DNA from: Stenotrophomonas maltophilia
GTDB lineage: Bacteria; Pseudomonadota; Gammaproteobacteria; Xanthomonadales; Xanthomonadaceae
DNA: 64,000 nucleotides
Reading direction: 5' to 3'
Assembly: GCF_023518235.1 (NCBI RefSeq)
Contig: NZ_CP090423.1
Coordinates: 372,001-436,000 of the forward strand
The notes beneath the pieces were generated by a model that made no database searches, had not been told where the DNA came from, and was given only the letters and a program-made list of their open reading frames with translations. This document shows, one piece after another, positions 49,540-56,321 of the stretch. The position numbers and the translations under genes were made by a program. How positions within the stretch are numbered: position 1 is the stretch's first letter; every line of letters starts with the position of its first letter.

Positions 49540-50646
49540 GTGGCACTTGCCCCTCTGAACGCTGATCAAGAGGACGCGATCTGGGCCAAAACCTGGCGTA
49601 TCCCAGGCATGACGGCACAGCCGCTGACGGGTTGGCTGCTTCACTCGATGGGAATCTGGGCAGACAAGCGCACGCTTTCTGATCGGGTGCTCAAGATTTT
49701 TAAGGTCTCCGCCAAGACGTGGGAGATCGGGATTCCACGCAGGCCTAAGAAGCGGCAGCAGGTCTGCGATGGTCTGGTTGCTTACGTCCAGCAAAGCCAC
49801 ACTGAACTGATGCCGGAGTGTGCGGAGCGCCAAGCCCGTGCAATGGAGCGAGCCGCACGCGCGCTGGCCGAATATCCAACGCTTCCTCCATGCAGTTTTT
49901 TCCACCAGACAGTTGGCATCGCGGGTGGAGACCGCTTGGAAGCACTAGCAGTTGCCTTAGATGAGGTTTCCGCAGATGTTGTGCACGGGCGGCTATCCAG
50001 GGATGGCCTTTCCGTGGCGGTGGTCAAAGCGGCAGCAGAGGTAATTGGGCTACCCGCGGGAGCTATGCAGCCGGACAGCCGGCTCGATCCAGGCTTGGAC
50101 GGGTTGCTCCTGCTATTGGCTCAGATGGATCACGACCTCACCACTCCCCTGATGGCTAACGCGGGTGAGATCAACAGCTTGGTGGCACTTTTGATTGATT
50201 CGCCCGGAAGTGGGGCGAGGAAGCGGGTTCAGCACCGACTTTTGGACATCTACTTCGCCTTGGCGCTTGCCGCACGCGGGCGTGACCTGCCAGAGAGTTT
50301 GCCGAAGGTCAGGGAGATCGAGGACGCGCTCATGGGCGGCCCGCCTGAATCCGGAGGCCAGTCCTGGGTGGTGCGTTGGCGCAATGGAACCAAAGCGCTT
50401 CGAGAAGAGGATGTGCTATCGGTGATCGCGCACGTCGGACACGTTTCGGGGAAAGACGTGTCATGGACGATGCGCCGTCTCTATGCTGCAGCCCAAGCGT
50501 GGGGGAGGGTGGAAGAGCAGGGTGTGGAGGCGGTAATGCTGGCCGGTGAGCGCTACAACCAATGGTGGAATGCTCTGTGCAACCAGGGGCGGGTCAAAAC
50601 CCCATGGGTCCAACCCTACTGGTCCCAGTTCTCGCAGAGCAAATGA
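49540..50646 (+). CDS. Unknown 368-residue protein in the ParA operon
   Basis: A helical soluble protein starting at GTG 49540, 2 bases after the preceding stop. I do not recognise it. Segments such as TGWLLHSMGIWADKRTLSDRVLKIFKVSAKTWEIGIPRRPKKRQQVCDGLVAYVQQ could form a helix-turn-helix region, and ARGRDLPESLPKVREIEDALMGG is another helical block. As third gene of the ParA set it may act in maintenance. Confidence 0.7.
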   Translation: MALAPLNADQEDAIWAKTWRIPGMTAQPLTGWLLHSMGIWADKRTLSDRVLKIFKVSAKTWEIGIPRRPKKRQQVCDGLVAYVQQSHTELMPECAERQARAMERAARALAEYPTLPPCSFFHQTVGIAGGDRLEALAVALDEVSADVVHGRLSRDGLSVAVVKAAAEVIGLPAGAMQPDSRLDPGLDGLLLLLAQMDHDLTTPLMANAGEINSLVALLIDSPGSGARKRVQHRLLDIYFALALAARGRDLPESLPKVREIEDALMGGPPESGGQSWVVRWRNGTKALREEDVLSVIAHVGHVSGKDVSWTMRRLYAAAQAWGRVEEQGVEAVMLAGERYNQWWNALCNQGRVKTPWVQPYWSQFSQSK

Positions 50647-50686
50647 TGAAGCGGCTCCCCTCACTTCGAGGCGAAGCCGCCATGGC

Positions 50687-50833
50687 TCACTTGCCGTTCC
50701 GCTTCGCAACCACTGAGGCTGCTTTGGCCTTGAACGCCCGTTGCTGAGGAGAGGGGCTGGGTTGCCGATCCACCGCGCTTTGGATGCGTCGCTGGGCCGT
50801 CTGCGTCATTGGCTTCTTCTTGCTGTTGCTCAT
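50687..50833 (-). CDS. Small basic plasmid protein, 48 residues
   Basis: ATG 50833 with a strong AAAGGAG opens MSNSKKKPMTQTAQRRIQSA followed by VDRQPSPSPQQRAFKAKAASVVAKRNGK. The MT..A..RIQSA...F.A+A...A+ pattern is one I have seen in many very small plasmid-encoded proteins. It is basic and presumably binds nucleic acid or a protein. It converges with the ParA operon with a 40-base gap. Confidence 0.7.
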   Translation of the reverse strand: MSNSKKKPMTQTAQRRIQSAVDRQPSPSPQQRAFKAKAASVVAKRNGK

Positions 50834-50951
50834 TGTGTTCTCCTTTCAGGAGGTTGGGTGAGCGGTCAGCGTAGGAGGGAGAGCGGGGGGAGTGGGTTAG
50901 GAATCTTGGAAGTTTGACGAATCCGTGGGGAATACGGGGGCCAAGCACCGG

Positions 50952-51848
50952 CTATCCCGGTAGGGCGGTGCTGTTTAACTCGGACGACCCGTGCCCCACC
51001 AGCCTCTTTCTTAAAGCTTCCTTGGACATCTTCGGTGGGGCGGTTAACGTAAGATCCTTCCCGTCCAACGAACGGTAGTAGGGATCATCCACCCCAGCAG
51101 TGACGTAAACGACCAGGTCCGGCCCGATGGTCAACAGGCCCGCATCGAACAACGCGTGGATGTCCTTCCGTAGCAGTAGCCCGTTGCTCAAGGCGTTGGT
51201 AGATGCCCCGTTGTAGGGGACGATGTGGGCCGCGTCGATGACGCTTGCCAGGGCGGTGCCGGTGACCATGCACACCGCTCCGTAGTGATCGACCAGGCGT
51301 TTGCGAAACTCGGCTTGGCCCTCTCGGATCACACGGAGGACCTGCTCCATTCGCTTTCCCTCTGCTGCGACAGCGTCAGGAGCGGGGGGCAATGGCTTTT
51401 CCACCCTTAATCGCCCGCTTTCCTCAAGCACGCCTTGGAGGGCTTGGATCACGTCGTGACTGAAAAGCTCGGATGCCGGGCGCAGCTGAAGGTCAATCCC
51501 GGACCGGTGCCGGATGTGCGCCAACAGAAGTGCGGCGTCCTCCACATACTTGAGCTTCTTTTCGCGCATGTTCCAGAGTTGGTTCAGCTCGGTAAGGCTG
51601 TATACCTTCAGCGCGGACCTAATATCCCGGCTGCTCATCCGAAGGTGGCTCAGCCCCTTTTGCAGGTGTTGACGAACCAGGTATTCCTCCAGCTCCGGCG
51701 GGTTTCCATCTTCGTCAGCGCGGATGGTGAACAGGCTGCTGAAGGGCTTGTTGAATTGCTCCTTCCACTTCTTCTTTCGCCGCTGAGGCTTCGACGGGGT
51801 CCGGTTAGCCTTACTGTCGCTTCCCTTGTCCTGATCCTTTTCATCCAT
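50952..51848 (-). CDS. HNH endonuclease domain protein (HNH_2 type)
   Basis: About 298 residues from ATG 51848. The C-terminal half carries a restriction-type HNH domain: AEFRKRLVDHYGAVCMVTGTALASVIDAAHIVPYNGASTNALSNGLLLRKDIHALFDAGLLTI (His-Asn-His order visible as AAHIV..N..NGL...H). The N-terminal half is Lys-rich (RTPSKPQRRKKKWKEQ), then helical. Enzymes of this class include methyl-directed and phage-defence nucleases. It is 5 bases downstream of another HNH gene. Confidence 0.82.
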   Translation of the reverse strand: MDEKDQDKGSDSKANRTPSKPQRRKKKWKEQFNKPFSSLFTIRADEDGNPPELEEYLVRQHLQKGLSHLRMSSRDIRSALKVYSLTELNQLWNMREKKLKYVEDAALLLAHIRHRSGIDLQLRPASELFSHDVIQALQGVLEESGRLRVEKPLPPAPDAVAAEGKRMEQVLRVIREGQAEFRKRLVDHYGAVCMVTGTALASVIDAAHIVPYNGASTNALSNGLLLRKDIHALFDAGLLTIGPDLVVYVTAGVDDPYYRSLDGKDLTLTAPPKMSKEALRKRLVGHGSSELNSTALPG

Positions 51849-51853
51849 GTCGG

Positions 51854-52945
51854 TCAATTGATTGTCTGAGCTTGCCTCAATGGTAAGGGATCCCTGGTGT
51901 CCGGGCGCCCTTTCGACTGGCGCTTGCGGGCTTTCAACCACGCCGCCGCCAGATCGTCCACGTCTGCCTGCAGCGCGGCCCGCTCTCCAGGCAGCCATGC
52001 CCTCAACGTCCCTTTGGCCACGCCCGCGTCTCGCTTCGCCAAACGCCGCCTTGCTTCCAACCACTGGGCTTTCGTTTCCCCCTCACGTGTGGCTTGACGC
52101 TGGGTCCGCATGCGAACCGCATTGGGCTTGTCGCTGTAAGCCGGGACGTGGTCTTTGCCCATGCTGGGCCACAGTGTTTCGTGCGCGCCCTGTCGCCGCA
52201 GGCGGATCTGGCGCAGGCTTGGATACCGGGCCATCCACCGGTTCTCAAAGGTGCGGTCGGGAGGGGGAGCAGTCCCCAAAGGCAGGGGAATGACCAACGC
52301 GTGGAGGGCAATCAGTTGCCACACCGCCAATTGAAAAACATCCGCGGTCAACCGGAAGGCCACCACCTCGGGGTGTTCCAGCCATTCGCCCTGGTGCACG
52401 TTGCGCAAGAGCGCGGCCAAGTCGTTTCGCGTCAGATGGGCACGCTGGGCCAGTGGCCACCCCAACATCCAGCTGTCCGAATGCCGCTCCACGTGGACGA
52501 GGAACCGGGGGTGCATCCAGCGCTCTTGGAGCTGGGCAAGGACGGTGGCTGGCTTGGCAAAGCGCCCCACCTCGACCAGGTGGTTGTTGGAGCGCTGCAG
52601 GACAAACAGCCGGTCGGCCAGCAAGGCGTCCAAGGTGTCTGGTGGCAGCCGCTGGCTCAACTCGGGCCAGGCCAACAGGTCACGGCTGCCCCGCTCGGTG
52701 ATGCAGCGCTTGCAAGCCATGCGCAGGTTCTCGGTGTCCGTTGGGCCGCCCTGGCTCAACGGAACGAGCGGTGAAAGCCCCCAGGCGTGGCGACGATCCA
52801 AGTCCAGGGGGGCGGTGCAGAAAGCGCACACAGGGCGTTCGGAACGGCGGGCCACGTCCAGCGCCCAACGGGGAGTGGCAGGCGCACGGACGGCATGGAA
52901 GGCCAGCACGCGACGGGCAAACGCGTCCAGGTCAGCGGTGGTCAT
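51854..52945 (-). CDS. HNH-type protein of 363 residues
   Basis: An N-terminal HNH/zinc domain: C40-A-F-C43 ... H53AWGLSPLVPLSQGGPTDTEN73LRMAC78KRC81. The long helical C-terminal part includes LVHVERHSDSWMLGWPLAQRAHL and a basic coiled segment (RQATREGETKAQWLEARRRLAKRD). It forms a two-gene operon with the following HNH gene, with two TTTTAGTCA boxes upstream on the same strand. A restriction or defence function is plausible. Confidence 0.75.
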   Translation of the reverse strand: MTTADLDAFARRVLAFHAVRAPATPRWALDVARRSERPVCAFCTAPLDLDRRHAWGLSPLVPLSQGGPTDTENLRMACKRCITERGSRDLLAWPELSQRLPPDTLDALLADRLFVLQRSNNHLVEVGRFAKPATVLAQLQERWMHPRFLVHVERHSDSWMLGWPLAQRAHLTRNDLAALLRNVHQGEWLEHPEVVAFRLTADVFQLAVWQLIALHALVIPLPLGTAPPPDRTFENRWMARYPSLRQIRLRRQGAHETLWPSMGKDHVPAYSDKPNAVRMRTQRQATREGETKAQWLEARRRLAKRDAGVAKGTLRAWLPGERAALQADVDDLAAAWLKARKRQSKGRPDTRDPLPLRQAQTIN

Positions 52946-53710
52946 GGGAGCACTCCTGAAACGAAAGCAGGTGGATCATTGATGGGCCAATGGCGGTGAA
53001 TGAAGGCCATGGCGCGCACCCTTGTTTGACTAAAACGAAATGGGGCGAGGGCTCCGCGCTTTCCTTCCAGGGGTTCTTTGGCTGCCCACTTGCGATTCGG
53101 AAAACACGGTGTCGGTGTATCCAAGGGCATTGCACACGTTTGACTAAAACCAACGTGGCTTGGGTGTCGTGGGGTGGTGCGGCGGGTGGGCGAGGGCAAC
53201 CTGTCCTGGGGATTCGAGGCAATGCGAAATAGTGGGCTGAGAAACTCCGCACGGATTCCCGGGGTGGGGCATCGGTGGGCGTGAGGGGTGGAAGAGCGGG
53301 AGCGTTGCGTGGGCATGGTGTGGGCGATGGTCCTGTGGGGCGAGGGGCGTAGACCACCAATAGCGCACCTGGGGCAACACGCAAGGGGCCGCCGAAAAGC
53401 AACTGCAAGAGCCCAACGTGTGTGGAAGCAATGTCGGCAGTGGCAGAGAAGCAGGAGCCCGGACGGTTCCCCAGAGTCGTCATACACATGACGCACTGAA
53501 GTGGGAGTGCGTTTTTCGCCCAAGAATCGCTGTAACGCCTGCCGAAACCTCAATGCAATCAAGGCCTGGCCATGTCACCACCGAATGGAGACAGTGTCAG
53601 TGCTTGTTAGCTCGTTTGGCCCATGTTTTTCAGGCTCCTGACGTGGGGCCTTGCCAACTCCGAGATTCGCGGTATCGGTGGAGTAATCCCGAAACGGAGT
53701 TACTCGACCA
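52946..53710 (-). promoter_or_regulatory. Upstream region of the HNH operon with two TTTTAGTCA boxes; otherwise gene-poor
   Basis: On the minus strand TTTTAGTCA occurs at 53149-53141 and again at 53035-53027, 114 bases apart. The first lies inside the inverted repeat CACGTT...AACGTG (53135-53157). Both point toward the HNH operon. The remainder (53160-53710) has only one weak candidate gene, a minus-strand frame from 53562 with a CHCRHC...CCPRC zinc-ribbon-like segment; I could not support it further. Confidence 0.4.
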
Positions 53711-54112
53711 ATGGCGTTCGTTCGTCAAAACGTAAACCTCGACCGTGGGCAGCTGAAACTTGCTCAGCGGCTTGCCCGTGAATCGGGCAGTGGGTTCAGC
53801 GCTTACGTGCGAGAGGCGCTGGAGCGACACAACACCGCCACGTCCGTGGTGAGCGTGCTGGAGAACGCCAACGCTCAGCTGGAGCGCCTCATTGACGATC
53901 TGCGGGAAGAGAACGCGCTGTTCCGGAGTGCGCTCCAAGAAGACCTGCGGCGGTTGCGAGACGAAACGAAGGCGGAGCAGGACAGCGCCATTCAGCGCTA
54001 CGAAAAAGCGCTTCGCAAGGTCGTGACGGCGGCCCTCTCGCAACCCTCTCCAAAAGGTTCTGGTGCGGCCAAGGTGCCCGCAACCGGACCCATGACTGCT
54101 CCACGCACCTAA
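53711..54112 (+). CDS. Ribbon-helix-helix protein with coiled coil
   Basis: 133 residues. QNVNLDRGQLKLAQRLARESGSGFSAYVREALERHN is a ribbon-helix-helix domain (1-40). A long coiled coil follows (SVVSVLENANAQLERLIDDLREENALFRSALQEDLRRLRDE) and then a basic, disordered tail. It starts the transfer region, and conjugation accessory proteins (relaxosome or MobC-like) often have this layout. No oriT is evident nearby. Confidence 0.7.
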   Translation: MAFVRQNVNLDRGQLKLAQRLARESGSGFSAYVREALERHNTATSVVSVLENANAQLERLIDDLREENALFRSALQEDLRRLRDETKAEQDSAIQRYEKALRKVVTAALSQPSPKGSGAAKVPATGPMTAPRT

Positions 54113-54140
54113 TTTTCCCCCACAGCAGGAGATCCATCCC

Positions 54141-54776
54141 ATGAAACGTTTTTCCGTTCCTCTCACTCTCTGCCTGGCGGCGTTCTTGCCGCTTCAGGTT
54201 TCCGCCCAAGCCGCCCCTGATGCGGTCCATGCCGCGGAGGACGATGGCAAGCCCAATGCCGACAAGAAGCGTCTGTTCAAAGCCGGTGGCATCGGCTGCG
54301 TGGCCGGCGGAGCCATCGCCTTGCTCACGGGCAAGAAAGACAAGGCCCTGGGCGCTTGCGCCGCCGGTGCTGCAGTGGGGGCTTCGGCGTCCTACGTGAA
54401 GCAGCAGCGGGAGCACGCCGAGCAGGCCGCCGACGCCGCCCGTGCGGCTGGCATGAAGGCCGAAGTGGTCACCAAGACCGAAACCGTGGATGGCAAGCAG
54501 GAAGCCGTCCTGGATTCGTTGCGCTTGAACTACAACCCCACCGACATGAAGCGGTTGGACAGCGAAACTCGGGCCTTCCTCGACAAGTTCGCGGGTCTGT
54601 TGAACAAGTCCAGCAACGGGTTGACGGTGGTGTTCAAAGGCGCCGACAAGGCCGCCTGCCAGGTGCCCATCGTTGAGCTGGCCAAGCGTGGCGCGCTGTC
54701 CAAGGTCACGGTGGACGACCGCTGCGGCAGCGGTGAGCCCGTGATCGTCGTTACCCCGGTGCCTGACGTCCGGTGA
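54141..54776 (+). CDS. Exported protein with glycine-zipper-like segment
   Basis: 211 residues. A signal peptide (MKRFSVPLTLCLAAFLPLQVSAQA) and a glycine-rich membrane-associating segment (GGIGCVAGGAIALLTG, then GACAAGAAVGASASY) suggest an outer-membrane or periplasmic protein. The C-terminal half resembles an OmpA-like fold in outline (FLDKFAGLLNKSSNGLTVVFKG) but lacks its peptidoglycan-binding motif. It probably belongs to the transfer envelope complex. Confidence 0.7.
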   Translation: MKRFSVPLTLCLAAFLPLQVSAQAAPDAVHAAEDDGKPNADKKRLFKAGGIGCVAGGAIALLTGKKDKALGACAAGAAVGASASYVKQQREHAEQAADAARAAGMKAEVVTKTETVDGKQEAVLDSLRLNYNPTDMKRLDSETRAFLDKFAGLLNKSSNGLTVVFKGADKAACQVPIVELAKRGALSKVTVDDRCGSGEPVIVVTPVPDVR

Positions 54777-54835
54777 TCTCAGTGCCCGGGTGTCGATCGA
54801 TGCTCGGGCTTCCTTCCCCCTTCCGAGGAGCCCAC

Positions 54836-55900
54836 ATGACCCCAGAAGAAAAGAACCAAAGAATCCTTCAGCGCAAGCGCAAGGAACTGCTTGAGCGTGC
54901 CAAGGCAACCCCAACCGCTTCGCCCACGCAGGAAGAGCGGCTGGTTTCCGATGGCGTGAAAGAAAACCTGAAAGCTGCCGGTCACTGGGCCGGGGTGATC
55001 AGCAAGCGCACTGCCGAGTTGACCCAGAAGGGCTTTGTTGCCGCTGCAGAGAAGGCGAAGCAAGCCAAGGCGCAACTGGACGCAAAGCGCACCCGAGAAG
55101 CCCAGGAACATCGTGGTGTCGAAGAGAAGCCTCAAGACGCTCCGCTCACCGTGGAGCAGGAAATGTTGGTCAGGCAACTGACGTCCGATGCAGCTGCACC
55201 GGTTCTCGTAGGAGCGGGTGATAAGGGAATGTGCACCGTTTGGGAACTGGTTGATGAATTTGGAGAGCCTGGCGCACAGGTTGCAGATGGATTGGGTGGC
55301 CCATCGGTGGACGCCAAGGCGTTGAGCAATGAAGATACGGCAGCCTTGGTCAATCTGTCTCAGCAGGACGCAGTGGAAGTCCTGTCCGTTCCCGCGGTGC
55401 TTGAAGGGTCCAACCGGCCCCCGGAGGCCGCGTCACCAGAGCAGCCAGTAACTCCAATCCAACCCAGCCCCCGCTCTCGTTTGCCTTGGGTCTTGGCCGG
55501 TGTGGTGGCGGTGGTATTGGCCGCGGGGGCGATCTACTTCTTGCTTGGGAAGAACAACCAGGTGCCTCCGAGCACACCGCCTCCCTTGATGCCGGTTGCC
55601 ACTCCAGCCGTTCCCGAGCAGCTGCCCAAGGTGGTGGAGGACCCCGTGGTCCCGCCCGTTCCAGCAGTGCTTCCAGAGCAGGCCGAGCCAGAACCTGCGA
55701 TCGAGAAGCCAGAGCCGGTCGACGCTCCCCCGGTAACGACGACAGCGCTGATTGCGTCCCAGCCCAAGCCTTCGCCGAAACGTGCGACCGCCCCATTGCC
55801 GAGGACGGCCCCCGCACCCGCCGCCGAGCCAAGGAATGACTGGCAGCAAAAAGCCAACGCAGACCTGGACGCTTGGGCGAAGAAGTCGGGGATCGACTGA
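54836..55900 (+). CDS. Bitopic membrane protein with proline-rich periplasmic arm
   Basis: 354 residues from ATG 54836 (GAGGAG upstream). A long cytoplasmic part with a coiled segment (RILQRKRKELLERAKATP, AAEKAKQAKAQLDAKRTREA) is followed by one membrane helix (LPWVLAGVVAVVLAAGAIYFLLG) at about 220. A Pro-rich arm comes after (PPSTPPPLMPVATPAVPEQLP, EPEPAIEKPEPVDAPP), as in TonB or VirB10-like N-termini. It may span the envelope in the transfer apparatus. A short control region with ACCTACTC follows. Confidence 0.7.
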   Translation: MTPEEKNQRILQRKRKELLERAKATPTASPTQEERLVSDGVKENLKAAGHWAGVISKRTAELTQKGFVAAAEKAKQAKAQLDAKRTREAQEHRGVEEKPQDAPLTVEQEMLVRQLTSDAAAPVLVGAGDKGMCTVWELVDEFGEPGAQVADGLGGPSVDAKALSNEDTAALVNLSQQDAVEVLSVPAVLEGSNRPPEAASPEQPVTPIQPSPRSRLPWVLAGVVAVVLAAGAIYFLLGKNNQVPPSTPPPLMPVATPAVPEQLPKVVEDPVVPPVPAVLPEQAEPEPAIEKPEPVDAPPVTTTALIASQPKPSPKRATAPLPRTAPAPAAEPRNDWQQKANADLDAWAKKSGID

Positions 55901-55940
55901 TCCCCCTTGCGCATCCGCGGATTCGATCTAGAAAGAAGTG

Positions 55941-55953
55941 ACCTACTCACGAA
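55941..55953 (+). promoter_or_regulatory. ACCTACTCACGAA site upstream of the ATPase operon
   Basis: The ACCTACTC half-site with the CACGAA extension, 13 bases before the start of the gene at 55966. It has no good inverted partner here. It matches the sites at 47548, 48313 and 60018 and thus links the ATPase operon to the ParA set. Confidence 0.5.
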
Positions 55954-55965
55954 TAAGGGGGCGAC

Positions 55966-56298
55966 ATGTTCAAGTGGCTGTTCACGCAATACCGGGAACC
56001 CGGAAAACTTCACTTCGGCTCAAAGTGGCTGAACCTGCACGGGCGCTTGTTCCTCGGCAGCCCTGAATCGTTTGGCATGGGCCACCTGAGCGAAGGCGTC
56101 CGCCGCACTTTCTACTACTTGCGCGCCGATCGCAGGCCTCCGGTCAGAGACGACGCCGCGTATGAGGCGTGGACCAAGGATCGGCTCTACGCGAGCAAGG
56201 TTGAGCAGGTCGCAGAGCGCTGGGTGGCCAAGGCGGGCTTCCTGGCGTGCGCGCCGCTTTGCTTGGTGCTTGCCGTCTTGGCGCATTGGCTTCGTTGA
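55966..56298 (+). CDS. Small protein with C-terminal membrane helix
   Basis: 110 residues: an N-terminal aromatic/basic part (MFKWLFTQYREPGKLHFGSKWLNLHGRLFLG) and a helix with C-terminal membrane anchor (AGFLACAPLCLVLAVLAHWL). It starts the operon containing the large ATPase and lies 23 bases before it. No family is recognised; it may be a membrane partner of the ATPase. Confidence 0.65.
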   Translation: MFKWLFTQYREPGKLHFGSKWLNLHGRLFLGSPESFGMGHLSEGVRRTFYYLRADRRPPVRDDAAYEAWTKDRLYASKVEQVAERWVAKAGFLACAPLCLVLAVLAHWLR

Positions 56299-56321
56299 TT
56301 TGACAGGGGAGGGAAACAGAG

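Noticed and set aside
53163..53562. Minus-strand frame from 53562 with CHCRHC...CCPRC
   Set aside because: A zinc-ribbon-like segment is intriguing but the rest is Pro/Arg/Ser-rich and no ribosome-binding site or homologous pattern supports it.
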